Assembly: GCA_025356925.1 (NCBI GenBank)
Contig: JANXQE010000151.1
Span: forward strand, 1-9,630
DNA: 9,630 nucleotides
Direction: 5' to 3'
From: Limisphaerales bacterium
Lineage (GTDB): Bacteria > Verrucomicrobiota > Verrucomicrobiia > Limisphaerales > UBA8199
Positions 1-6,870 of the stretch are shown piece after piece; within the stretch, counting starts at the first letter, position 1; each line of letters begins with the position of its first letter. The notes beneath the pieces are model-generated. The model worked only from the letters and a program-made list of their open reading frames with translations, had not been told where the DNA came from and did not search any database. A program made the position numbers and the translations under genes.

Positions 1-480
1 GAAGTAGCTAAAATGGCTGCTCTGGCCGTTGGGGTAGTACGCATCCAGCACCCGTGTCGTGGCGCCATCGTAATCGTAGCTGAAGCTGCCCAGTGCGTTG
101 ACCACGTTGGTGACGCGACTCAAGGCGTCAAAGGCGGCGGCTTGCGCCACGCCATTGATCGCCCGATTGGTCATCCGCTCGAGCGCATCGTATTGGTAGG
201 TCACGGTTTGGTTGCCCCACGGTCCGCTAACGCTCTCCTGCTGGAGCGCACCCAAAACGCCCACGAGGTTATAGCTCCAGGTCGTCGTGCCAATGCCGTC
301 CTGCATGGAAACCATGCGGTCATAGTTTGGATCATAGGTATAGGCTACGGGGGGAGTGAAATTCTGCGCATTGGGGTAGGCGACACTCTGGAGATTGTTG
401 TCCGGGTAATACTGGTAAAGCGTGAACTGCCCCTTTTCATCCACCGCCGATTGCAGCCGACTGGTGCAGCCAACTGGCTC
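1..480 (-). CDS. RHS/YD-repeat protein, internal fragment (runs off the left edge)
   Basis: Read on the minus strand, this stretch is open throughout and carries repeated YD-type motifs: LYQYYPDNNLQSV, YTYDPNYDRMVSMQ, DGIGTTTWSYN, VTYQYDALERMTN, FDALSRVTNVVNALG and SYDYDGATTRVLD. These are hallmarks of RHS proteins, large secreted or surface-linked beta-barrel polypeptides that often encapsulate a C-terminal toxin. The C-terminal end lies outside the window, so no toxin domain can be named. The repeat signature becomes recognisable at about position 480 and is lost upstream, although the frame stays open into the antisense of the next gene. No credible start codon exists in this frame. A hydrophobic N-terminus lies just upstream in another frame (see 345-569). 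Either the gene is 5'-truncated or it needs a single-base frame change near 484-488. The RHS assignment is firm; the gene's integrity is not. Confidence 0.85.
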
Positions 481-569
481 GTCGGGGGCTTGCCTTGGTA
501 GCGCCACCAAAATCCGGTTAAGGTGAGCAGGAGCACCGCGCAGGCGGCTACGGCCGCCAGAACGGCCAT
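345..569 (-). other. Possible N-terminal transmembrane segment of the RHS gene in a shifted frame
   Basis: An ATG at 569 on the minus strand opens a 74-residue frame beginning with a strongly hydrophobic helix (residues 1 to about 21, MAVLAAVAACAVLLLTLTGF then WWRYQ). After about residue 30 the frame loses all protein character, while the RHS frame starts to make sense at the same place. A run of five G (484-488; five C in the coding sense) lies exactly at the change-over. Adding one C would read through as ...WWRYQGKPPDEPVGCTSRLQ... straight into the YD repeats. That makes this segment a plausible start of a short or 5'-truncated RHS protein. It overlaps nothing else convincing, but it abuts the truncated radical SAM gene on the other strand. 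It could also be a chance open frame. Confidence 0.35.
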
Positions 570-822
570 GCCCAATGGCGCGGGGAATCTGCGCAACGCC
601 AGCTTCCGCGACATCTGGGAGAACTCGCCGCTGCTCCATTCCATGCGCGACCGCGACCAGTTGCAAGACGGCAACTGCGGCGCCTGCCGCTTCAAACTCA
701 TCTGCGGCGGGTGTCGCGCTGCCGCCATGGCCATTCATGGAAACCCCATGCAAGGCGACCCGTCCTGTTGGATGTTCCCGGAGACAGCGACTGCCGTGGG
801 ACAAACTTCAAGCGCAGCTTAA
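568..822 (+). pseudogene. Radical SAM protein remnant: C-terminal SPASM domain only
   Basis: The translated segment starts with GNLRNASFRDIWENSPLL and continues with LQDGNCGACRFKLICGGC, then GDPSCWMFP. This is the SPASM domain that ends radical SAM enzymes of the heme d1 / alternative heme (NirJ/AhbD-like) and peptide-maturase types. It shows the CxxCx5CxxC arrangement plus a further Cys, which ligate an auxiliary iron-sulfur cluster. The N-terminal radical SAM barrel with its CxxxCxxC motif is absent: upstream the frame gives low-complexity Ala/Arg/Thr residues and runs antisense to the hydrophobic RHS-side ORF. The break lies roughly at 500-580. An open frame can be started at GTG 523 or ATG 568, but the product would lack the catalytic domain, so I call it a remnant. 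Its stop converges on the 3' end of the NnrS-like gene with a few bases of overlap, as expected for an undisturbed 3' border. Confidence 0.75.
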
Positions 823-1931
823 ACCGTTCGTGCAAGCTTGACCTTGGGTCGCACCGGCACCACGAAGCTCGTAATCGTGTTTGCCAGAAACAAGCCGATC
901 GCCAACGCGCTTGCAATCCCACCCCATTGCCGCCCCGGCCCCCACTTTACCACGTCGCTTCCAACACGCAGCAATACCGCCAGGTGCAGCAGCACCACGT
1001 GCGAGTAGAACGTCAGCCGGAATGAAGGTTGCAGCACGAGGACGGCGGGGAAGATGACAGGGGCATGACCGAAGATCATCGAAAACACGAACCCCAGGAA
1101 GAAAGAGTGCAGCGTGGCGTCATAGCGCAAACCGGATTCCAGCGGCGAGAACACAGTCATCAGCAAACCCGCCAGCGCCAGCCACACATAGCCGGCCAAT
1201 AAACACACCGCCATGAACCGCGGCAGGCCGGGTTGCCGTATCGTGCGGCGCGCGAGGTCAAAGCGCCCCAACCAGCCCGCCAGGGCCAGCAATCCCAGGC
1301 CGGTCAGCCTCTCACCAGGTACTTGCTTGATCGAGGCCAGAACCACACCGCCCACGAACAAACCCAAGGCGGCATAAAGCAGTGGCCGTGACCACTTGGA
1401 CTGCTTCTGAAATCTGCTTAAATCCAGCCTTTCCCCCACGATGGTCAATGCCAGGAACGCGATCCACCATGGCACCACTCGGTTGAACGGCCACCCCGCC
1501 CACCAGCACACATTCCCCACCGCCCACGCCAGCGCGCCCGCCGACATCACCATCGTGAAAGTAACCCTTTGCAGCTTCACCACCCAGAGGGTAACTACCC
1601 AAAACCAAAGGCTCCCAGCGGCGATGAAAGCCACCGGTACCCGGCCCATCATTCCCGCTACCACCATCGACGCGCCCATCCCCGTCAGCAAAGGCGCCAC
1701 GTAAGTCCACCATCCCCTCAACCCGACGGCTCGCTCCAGTCCAATCACCGTCCCGAGAAACCCGCAGACCATGAGCGGGCCGTGGAACGAGAGCCAGTTG
1801 GCGTTGCCGCCCGGCAACGGCATGTTCAGTGGCAGTCGCACCAGCCCACCCCAAACGCCGGCGACCAGGCACCCCATGCCCATCAGCAGCAGGGGCGCGC
1901 GCCCGATCCGCTTCCTTCCCTCGGCGGCCAT
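819..1931 (-). CDS. NnrS-like multi-pass membrane protein
   Basis: A 370-residue, very hydrophobic protein with about ten to twelve predicted membrane helices and a short basic N-terminus (MAAEGRKRIGR). Conserved-looking features are LSFHGPLMVCGFLGTVIGLE at about residues 47-66 and LHSFFLGFVFSMIFGHAP at about 274-291, with His at 50, 275, 289, 311 and 316 as possible heme or metal ligands. This resembles NnrS, a heme- and copper-containing membrane protein associated with denitrification and nitric oxide resistance. I chose ATG 1931, 7 bases after the stop of the upstream DUF2249 gene. An in-frame ATG at 1997 would add 22 residues but overlap that gene by about 59 bases. The two genes form one minus-strand unit, which supports a nitrogen-oxide role. 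The exact subfamily cannot be settled by eye. Confidence 0.7.
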   Translation of the reverse strand: MAAEGRKRIGRAPLLLMGMGCLVAGVWGGLVRLPLNMPLPGGNANWLSFHGPLMVCGFLGTVIGLERAVGLRGWWTYVAPLLTGMGASMVVAGMMGRVPVAFIAAGSLWFWVVTLWVVKLQRVTFTMVMSAGALAWAVGNVCWWAGWPFNRVVPWWIAFLALTIVGERLDLSRFQKQSKWSRPLLYAALGLFVGGVVLASIKQVPGERLTGLGLLALAGWLGRFDLARRTIRQPGLPRFMAVCLLAGYVWLALAGLLMTVFSPLESGLRYDATLHSFFLGFVFSMIFGHAPVIFPAVLVLQPSFRLTFYSHVVLLHLAVLLRVGSDVVKWGPGRQWGGIASALAIGLFLANTITSFVVPVRPKVKLARTV

Positions 1932-1938
1932 CTGTGGT

Positions 1939-2520
1939 TTAGTGCCCCCCGCAGTCACCGGCGCCCACGGCTGCCTCGCCCGAGAGCACAGGTCCACCAG
2001 GCGTAAATTCGATCCGGTAGCTCCCGTCTGCCTGAAGTTCAGATTTGCCCGTCAACCCCTTCGCTCCCAGCTTCCCGAACAGAGGCGCTGGCTCGAACGG
2101 CACCAGCAACACGAAAGACTGCTGCGGGCGCAGGCTCGCCACCGCGTCATCAATGGTTGTGCACGGCGAACCTCCTTGCGCAAAGATCGGCCTCACGTCC
2201 AGCACCAGCGGCTCGATCGCTCCTGCCGCGGGCTTTTCTTCCACCGGCGCCATGCTTCGCCCGGGAGCATATCCAGGGTCGGCGAAGTGGCCCTTGCTGA
2301 TGCGCACTCGCCAGATCTCTGGCCCGCGTTCCAGGTATTCCCACCGAAATCCGCCGCGATGCTCGGCGGCGAACTGGTAGTACAGCGGCACCGGGTCATG
2401 GTCATTCACCAGCACCATCGCCGTGCCTTCAGCCAGCGAGTGCCACGCGTTAAATACCCTCGGATGACGCTCGCGCGGAATCACCGCGCTGACATCAACG
2501 ACGACTTCATTGGTTTGCAT
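1939..2520 (-). CDS. Tandem DUF2249-domain protein
   Basis: A 193-residue soluble protein with two DUF2249 units. The first (about residues 8-75) has the family signature: VDVSAVIPRERHPRVFNAW, then VLVNDHDPVPLYYQF, then WEYLERGPEIWRVRI. The second (about 106-172) is more diverged: LDVRPIF, SFVLLVPFEPAPLF, YRIEF. DUF2249 proteins are small, SirA/TusA-like-fold proteins often encoded with hemerythrin, NnrS or denitrification genes; their biochemical role is not established. The tail GDCGGH could bind metal. ATG 2520 starts exactly before the first domain; the alternative in-frame start at 2619 adds 33 residues without domain character. No clear Shine-Dalgarno sequence is seen at either. The gene sits directly upstream of the NnrS-like gene and is probably co-transcribed with it. 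Confidence 0.75.
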   Translation of the reverse strand: MQTNEVVVDVSAVIPRERHPRVFNAWHSLAEGTAMVLVNDHDPVPLYYQFAAEHRGGFRWEYLERGPEIWRVRISKGHFADPGYAPGRSMAPVEEKPAAGAIEPLVLDVRPIFAQGGSPCTTIDDAVASLRPQQSFVLLVPFEPAPLFGKLGAKGLTGKSELQADGSYRIEFTPGGPVLSGEAAVGAGDCGGH

Positions 2521-2699
2521 GGCTACAACATACAATCGAATGCCCTCGCCGCTTTGACTTGCATCAAGAAGCCCGTTCAAAGTCGCAGCCGCGCTGCCTA
2601 ACGCCTGCGAACGTTCCATTCCATGATAGAGGTGTTGTTGACGACATGAGCCGATTCCGATAATGCTTCGCCCAACCTGATGACATCAATGATATGAAA

Positions 2700-2744
2700 A
2701 TCGCTTGCGATATGAACCGTGCGACGGTATGATCCGCTAGCGAT
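2700..2744. promoter_or_regulatory. Palindromic operator cluster over the abiE promoter
   Basis: Three short inverted repeats lie in tandem: ATCGC-TT-GCGAT (2700-2711, over the -35), ACCGT-GCG-ACGGT (2716-2728, in the spacer) and CGCTAGCG (2735-2742, at the expected transcription start). The first and third also form an imperfect direct repeat, CGCTTGCGATATGAA versus CGCTAGCGATTTATGAA. AbiEi antitoxins are known to repress their own operon by binding inverted repeats in the promoter, so these are the natural candidate operators. The repeats are seen directly; binding is inferred. Confidence 0.55.
2705..2733 (+). promoter_or_regulatory. Sigma-70-type promoter of the abiE operon
   Basis: TTGCGA (2705-2710) and TATGAT (2728-2733) are separated by exactly 17 bases; they match the -35 consensus at 4 of 6 and the -10 at 5 of 6 positions. 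Transcription would start near 2740, only about 7 bases before ATG 2747, so the message would be almost leaderless. Confidence 0.55.
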
Positions 2745-2746
2745 TT

Positions 2747-3559
2747 ATGAATGATCCTCTCAGCGCTGGTCGCCGCGGTGGTGTCGCGCGCGCGTTTATC
2801 GATGCCCGGCTGGCCCTCGGGGTGATGGCGTTCCCGCTAGAGGATCTCATCAGGGAGAGTGGACTTTCACCCACCGCAGCAAAGCGGCAGTTGCTGCGGC
2901 TCGGCAGATGGGTGGTCAAGATATCTCGGAAGCACCAGTTTTACCTGGTCGTCAGTCCAGAACACCGGATAATGGGGACACCCCCTGCCACCTGGTGGCT
3001 AGATGACTACTTTAAGTGGCTGGGGCGCCCCTATTACCTCGCACTCCAATCCGCAGCCGAAGCCTACGGGTCCGAACCGCAGGCGTTGCAAGTGACCCAG
3101 GTAATGACCGACTCCCCAAGGCGAGATATCTCGCTGGGCCGGCAACGGATCCGGTTCTTCCTCAAGAAAACGATCGCGCGAACGCCCACGCGGCCACTGG
3201 CGCACGCCACTGCGCCTCTCCAGGTTAGCGTGCCTGCGGCCACGGCGCTTGACCTGATCCGCTACGCCTCGCGCATCGGTGGCCTTGATCGCTCCGTGGA
3301 AACCCTGCTACCGCTTGTGCCCCGCATAACCGTTCCCGAGCTTCGGCAGGCCCTTGAGGCTGAGGATGAGCCCGCCCTGGGGCAGCGACTGGGCTACTTG
3401 CTCGAACTGGCCGGACACGAGAAGCTCGCCCGCGCCGTGGAAGCCTGGCTGCCCGCGCACCCGCTGTGGACCCCGCTCGTGCCAGCCAAGGTGGACCGGG
3501 AGAGCCTGCCGGCCATCTCGCGATGGCGGCTCATCCAGAACGCCAAGCTGCGGATATGA
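2747..3559 (+). CDS. Type IV toxin-antitoxin system AbiEi-family antitoxin
   Basis: A 270-residue protein with an N-terminal winged-helix region (about residues 30-75; FPLEDLIRESGLSPTAAKRQ forms the helix-turn-helix and KHQFYLVVSP the wing). It is followed by the AbiEi core (about 84-145) with the typical PYYLALQSAAEAYG at 95-108 and QVTQVMTDSPRRDI. The C-terminal third is Leu/Arg-rich and helical. AbiEi proteins are DNA-binding antitoxins that autoregulate the operon and counter AbiEii, in phage abortive infection. The partner gene follows with a 4-base ATGA overlap, and promoter and palindromic operators lie immediately upstream. ATG 2747 is chosen because it follows the predicted promoter directly; there is no Shine-Dalgarno sequence and almost no leader, so a GTG slightly downstream cannot be excluded. 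Full length, with no sign of damage. Confidence 0.88.
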   Translation: MNDPLSAGRRGGVARAFIDARLALGVMAFPLEDLIRESGLSPTAAKRQLLRLGRWVVKISRKHQFYLVVSPEHRIMGTPPATWWLDDYFKWLGRPYYLALQSAAEAYGSEPQALQVTQVMTDSPRRDISLGRQRIRFFLKKTIARTPTRPLAHATAPLQVSVPAATALDLIRYASRIGGLDRSVETLLPLVPRITVPELRQALEAEDEPALGQRLGYLLELAGHEKLARAVEAWLPAHPLWTPLVPAKVDRESLPAISRWRLIQNAKLRI

Positions 3560-4401
3560 CCCCACTCACCCGCCGCGATGTGCTCGCGCACCAAGCCCAC
3601 GTCCCCTGGCCCAAGCTCCGGCAGGTCGAACAGGATTTACTGTTGTGCCGCTCCATGTGTGCGCTGTTCAATGATAAGTTCCTGCATGGCCAGATCGCCA
3701 TGCGCGGCGGCACTCTGCTGCACAAGGTCCACCTCGCGCCTCCCGCCCGCTACAGCGAAGATATCGACTTGGTGGTGTTTGGAAACCGCCCCGAGGAGCA
3801 CATACGGCTGGCCATCCAACGGGTGTTGGCTGATGTCTTGGGACGCCCCGCGCAATCGCTATGGGACTGGGTGCTAATGGCGCTGCGCAACGCCAGCAAA
3901 CCCTCCCGGGTGCTGCGGATGACTTACACCCTCCAGCCTGTCAGCCTGCCGGGGCCGCCGCTGAACATAAAGATCGAGGCCAACGTCACCGAGCGAACAC
4001 CACACCGCGCAATCCAGGAAGTTCCTTTTGCGTTCCTCTTCCAAGGCAAGAGCATCGAAACCCGGCTGAACGGATACGACCTCCACGAGATGCTGGGCAC
4101 TAAGCTGCGGGCCTTGTTCCAGCGCGAGGCGGGCCGCGACCTCTTCGACCTGTTCTGGGCACTGACCAAGAGCTCCCCACCGGCAGATCCCGCCGCCATC
4201 ATAGAATCGTTCCTGTTCTACGTGCGGAAAGAGGGCGTTGTGGCTGGCCGAGCGGAATTCATCGACTTACTGCAGGTACGCCTCAAAAATCGAGGGTTTT
4301 GCGCGGACATGGAACAATTGCTTCGGGCCGGGATCGTCTACGATCCGCAGGAGGCAGGCAGGTATGTTCAGGCCCATCTGCTGAATCTGCTACCTCCCTA
4401 G
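3556..4401 (+). CDS. AbiEii-family nucleotidyltransferase toxin
   Basis: A 281-residue protein with the motif set of the DNA polymerase beta-like nucleotidyltransferases of the AbiEii family. It has RGGTLLHK at residues 50-57 followed by RYSEDIDLV at 65-73 (metal-binding DxD, D69/D71), IKIEAN at 138-143 (third acidic residue E141), and TKLRALFQREAGRDLFDL at 182-199. AbiEii toxins inhibit growth reversibly by nucleotide transfer; related MenT toxins act on tRNA acceptor ends. All expected catalytic residues are present, so the toxin appears active. The ATG at 3556 overlaps the antitoxin stop (ATGA), implying translational coupling; a start 30 codons earlier would lie deep in the antitoxin gene and adds residues without family character. 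No further gene follows on this strand; the next gene is convergent. Confidence 0.92.
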   Translation: MTPLTRRDVLAHQAHVPWPKLRQVEQDLLLCRSMCALFNDKFLHGQIAMRGGTLLHKVHLAPPARYSEDIDLVVFGNRPEEHIRLAIQRVLADVLGRPAQSLWDWVLMALRNASKPSRVLRMTYTLQPVSLPGPPLNIKIEANVTERTPHRAIQEVPFAFLFQGKSIETRLNGYDLHEMLGTKLRALFQREAGRDLFDLFWALTKSSPPADPAAIIESFLFYVRKEGVVAGRAEFIDLLQVRLKNRGFCADMEQLLRAGIVYDPQEAGRYVQAHLLNLLPP

Positions 4402-4497
4402 CTGAGCCCCGGGATGCTGCCTACGCGGTTCCGGTGGCTTCAGCTCAAAGCGGGGCCTGGAGCACCCCTCGTTATCGGAACGCGCGGCCTCGGCCAA

Positions 4498-4977
4498 TCA
4501 CCGCACCGAGACGATGTGATATTTTACAGTCGAACCGCCAATCTTGGCCGTCCACCGCTGGCCCGCTTTTCTGCCCATCAAGTTTTGGCCCAGAGGCGAT
4601 TGGGGCGTGATCACCATGATCTCCGTGCGTTGGTGTTCGATTTCCAAGCCGCCGTTCTTCGGCCCGATAAAATAGGTTGAACGTATGCCGTCTGTATCCA
4701 ATTCCACGAGCGCGGTCAGATCAATTGGCTCACCGGGGGCGAAATCCTTGCTGGCCAGCCCTTCATAGAGCGTGATGGCATCCAGGATTTCCTTCGCCTG
4801 TCGTGCCTGACCACCCGCGAGGTAGGCCGCTTCGAGTCCGCGGGTGTCGTATTTGCTTTCTGCCTTGTTGCTCTCGTGCGTGGCCTCCTCATGAGAGGCA
4901 CGGGCGGCCTTTTCCAAAACGCCGAGGCTGTCGCTCAAGCTGGCGACAATGAGGCTTAACAAGTGGGCTTTTTTCAT
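4498..4977 (-). CDS. GreA/GreB-like transcription elongation factor
   Basis: A 159-residue protein with the two-part Gre architecture. The N-terminal half (about residues 1-72) is helical and charged (KAARASHEEATHESNKAESK, then KYDTRGLEAAYLAGGQA). The C-terminal domain (about 84-157) is FKBP-like and carries the signature VITPQSPLGQNLMGRKAGQ. Classical Gre factors rescue backtracked RNA polymerase by inserting acidic residues at the coiled-coil tip into the secondary channel. Here the N-terminal half differs from standard GreA, so it may bind polymerase in another way. ATG 4977 is preferred; GTG 4992 would add five residues. Neither has a good Shine-Dalgarno sequence. The gene is convergent with abiEii and lies between the toxin-antitoxin operon and the integrase. 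Confidence 0.7.
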   Translation of the reverse strand: MKKAHLLSLIVASLSDSLGVLEKAARASHEEATHESNKAESKYDTRGLEAAYLAGGQARQAKEILDAITLYEGLASKDFAPGEPIDLTALVELDTDGIRSTYFIGPKNGGLEIEHQRTEIMVITPQSPLGQNLMGRKAGQRWTAKIGGSTVKYHIVSVR

Positions 4978-5393
4978 ATCGCGCCGATGCACCGAGTTGG
5001 GATTCTAAACCAAATCCCTCCGGCGGAGCCAACAGATTACTCCGAATCAATGGACCAGGCGGGCTGCCGCGTATGCCCCTTTGAAGAAAAACCTGTACAG
5101 CGCACCGCCAGCGAGGCCACCCATAACCGCCACGTCACCGAACAATGCCATCTTCAACTCCAGCGCTGCCGGCCAGTTCGGCATTTCCTGGATGCAGAAC
5201 GACTCCAGGACCGAGGGCACCGGCACGCCCGCCGCCCCCCCCACCGGCATCACCTGCACCAGCCTCACCGGCGCCTTCAGCTTCGCCGGTGGCACCAGTC
5301 GCAACTCAACCTGCACTCTCAGCCTGGCTGCAATTACCAGCAAAACCTTGCCGGCGGCAGGACCCAGCAGCCGAAGAGTCGAAGCGTCCTGTG
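4978..5393. other. About 415 bp without a convincing gene
   Basis: Long frames are open on both strands. On the minus strand, 5047-5409 gives 120 residues from a TTG, ending in a hydrophobic MALFGDVAVMGGLAGGALY stretch. On the plus strand, 5081-5572 gives a Ser/Thr/Gly-rich segment (PTGITCTSLTGAFSFAGG). The two frames share the same third codon positions, so GC bias there cannot tell which, if either, is coding. Neither resembles a family I know. A short inverted repeat, CTCCG-G-CGGAG, lies at 5018-5028 upstream of the Gre-like gene. I see no RNA gene or clear terminator. Confidence 0.3.
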
Positions 5394-6743
5394 CTAAATC
5401 GAATAACAAAAGGAGTCCGCCGCATTACCGTGTTCATCCAACTCCAGCACATTCGACGCAGGCTTTGCATTCGTGGGAAGCCAGTTCATCTTCGGACCCT
5501 CGCCCTTCCTCCAGTGCGGCGGAACACCGCCGTATACAGACTCCAACGTGGAGCCACCGCTGCTGTGGCTAATTTCGTACGCGATCTGGCTGTCGGGAAT
5601 GCCCCAACTCCTCCTCACAGTCACGTAGAAAGCGCGATTGCCATGCGGCTTGATTGTCCGCTCTCGGTTCTTGCAGATCCGCCGCAGAGCGTGCGACAAC
5701 GCCTTGTCGGTGACTGGCTGATGTGCCTCACGCTCGCGCCCAGGGAAAAACCATTCATTATGTGCGCAGTACTTTTCGTGCCATTTCCGGTGAGCCTCCA
5801 GCATCGCAGCCATCCCTTCGTGGAGGTGAACGTACGGGTTGTTGAAGTGCTGGTTCTTGCATCGCCATACGGCCATGCTTTTTCCGTCACGAGTAACGAA
5901 GCCGGATTGTCCGGGTTTCGCGCTGGCCTTCCATTTCAACACTTCGCAGCCTCGAAGCCCTGAATAAGCCTCGGCCAACATTTGCCAACCGAGCACGTGG
6001 CTGCGCCTGTCTTTGAACAGCTCACGAACAATTTCATGCAACTCGTCGGCATCCGTCGGCATGAATTCTCTACAGTGCCTCACCCTGGATGAGGGCTGGT
6101 ATTTTGGCCGGTCTGCCAGAGGATTCATCGTCACAATGCCCCGCCTTTTTGAATAGCGGAACGCGCTGCTCAACGTGTTCAACTCGCAATCGATCGCTCT
6201 CAATCCCTCTCCCTTTGTGATGCGTGCAAGGCGCCAGGCGCGATAATCGTCGCAGATTGGAACAGTCACCGCTGTTGCTTCAATGGAATTCCAAAACGGC
6301 AATAGCGTGTGGCAATGCTGCTCCTCACTTGCACGAGTTGATTCTGGCCGTGAGAGCAGATGCTTGTCGGGGTATCCATCTTTTTGGTATCGCTGGATCA
6401 CGTCGCCGACGGTTCTCGCCTCTTCTTTGGAATTTGCGGGTTTGGCTTCGGTCGGTGTCCCCTTTTTGTGATACGGGTCCTGCCCCTTGGCGACAGCGGC
6501 ACGTCTGCGGTAGTACTCCTCTCTTGAAGGCTCCAGATCATTTCCAACGAGTTTTCGCCACGTGCGCTTTCCATTAATGGTGGGCCGTTCGTAAAAGCGC
6601 CCAGTTCTGGTGTCCCGGTAAATACCCGACTCGACCCGCACAAAGCGCCTGAGCGCCTTATCCTGTGCATGCTCACGGGACCGCGAATCCTGCCTATCTC
6701 CGATTTCCTGGCTCTTGCCACAGCCACAAACAAGTTCTTCCAT
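5394..6743 (-). CDS. Tyrosine recombinase / integrase
   Basis: A 449-residue protein (from ATG 6743) with the catalytic set of phage-type tyrosine recombinases: Arg at 264 in AYSGLRGCEVLKW, HxxR at 367-370 in KPHGNRAFYV, His at 393 in ISHSSGG, and the nucleophile Tyr at 404 in LESVYGG. The N-terminal part (about 30-75, RRFVRVESGIYRDTRTGRFY) looks like an arm-site-binding domain, and about 110-210 like the core-binding SAM-like domain. Such enzymes insert and excise islands or prophages at attachment sites, often in tRNA genes. The gene lies about 130 bp from the 3' half of a tRNA-Arg gene, with repeated 8-bp elements between. A GTG at 6794 would extend the protein by 17 residues but start inside those repeats, so I prefer ATG 6743. 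The enzyme appears intact. Its base composition looks less GC-rich than the flanks, in line with transfer. Confidence 0.88.
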   Translation of the reverse strand: MEELVCGCGKSQEIGDRQDSRSREHAQDKALRRFVRVESGIYRDTRTGRFYERPTINGKRTWRKLVGNDLEPSREEYYRRRAAVAKGQDPYHKKGTPTEAKPANSKEEARTVGDVIQRYQKDGYPDKHLLSRPESTRASEEQHCHTLLPFWNSIEATAVTVPICDDYRAWRLARITKGEGLRAIDCELNTLSSAFRYSKRRGIVTMNPLADRPKYQPSSRVRHCREFMPTDADELHEIVRELFKDRRSHVLGWQMLAEAYSGLRGCEVLKWKASAKPGQSGFVTRDGKSMAVWRCKNQHFNNPYVHLHEGMAAMLEAHRKWHEKYCAHNEWFFPGREREAHQPVTDKALSHALRRICKNRERTIKPHGNRAFYVTVRRSWGIPDSQIAYEISHSSGGSTLESVYGGVPPHWRKGEGPKMNWLPTNAKPASNVLELDEHGNAADSFCYSI

Positions 6744-6784
6744 TCTCCATTTTAGTGCGCTGAAAGAGAGCCTGACGGGGTTCC

Positions 6785-6817
6785 TGTAGTCCACGTTGGA
6801 CTACAATTCGGACTACA
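6785..6817. repeat. Three 8-bp elements, one inverted and two direct (TGTAGTCC / GGACTACA)
   Basis: TGTAGTCC at 6785-6792 faces GGACTACA at 6798-6805 across 5 bases, and GGACTACA occurs again at 6810-6817. All copies are exact, and starts are 12-13 bases apart, about one helical turn. They lie between the integrase start and the tRNA half, where arm-type integrase sites or excisionase/repressor sites of integrative elements normally occur. Confidence 0.7.
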
Positions 6818-6870
6818 GCCCACTTTTCAATGCGGGCGAAAGGGCAAAAAGCCTGCTCCTCTGAGGAAAA

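Noticed and set aside
13..501. 162-codon open frame on the plus strand
   Set aside because: It is the antisense of the RHS repeats, which have clear YD motifs on the minus strand.
1312..1872. 186-codon Gly-rich frame on the minus strand
   Set aside because: It is a shifted frame of the NnrS-like membrane protein with no family character; high GC keeps it open.
1771..2601. 276-codon plus-strand frame
   Set aside because: Antisense to the NnrS-like and DUF2249 genes; composition is Arg/His/Pro-rich, as expected for a shadow.
2678..2690. FNR/NnrR-like site (TGATG-A-CATCA, followed by AT) upstream of the DUF2249 gene
   Set aside because: The half-site spacing is one base short of the FNR consensus and one arm lacks its outer base; it is a short palindrome only.
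4402..4497. Bidirectional terminator between abiEii and the Gre-like gene
   Set aside because: GAGCCCCGG and CGGGGCC pair weakly across about 35 bases with no U-run on either side.
5145..5963. 272-codon Pro/Ala-rich plus-strand frame
   Set aside because: Most of it is antisense to the integrase C-terminus, where the catalytic His and Tyr lie; the proline run comes from GC-rich sequence.
6785..6817. Three repeats considered as a mini CRISPR array
   Set aside because: The units are 8 bp, one is inverted, spacers are 4-5 bp and no cas gene is present.
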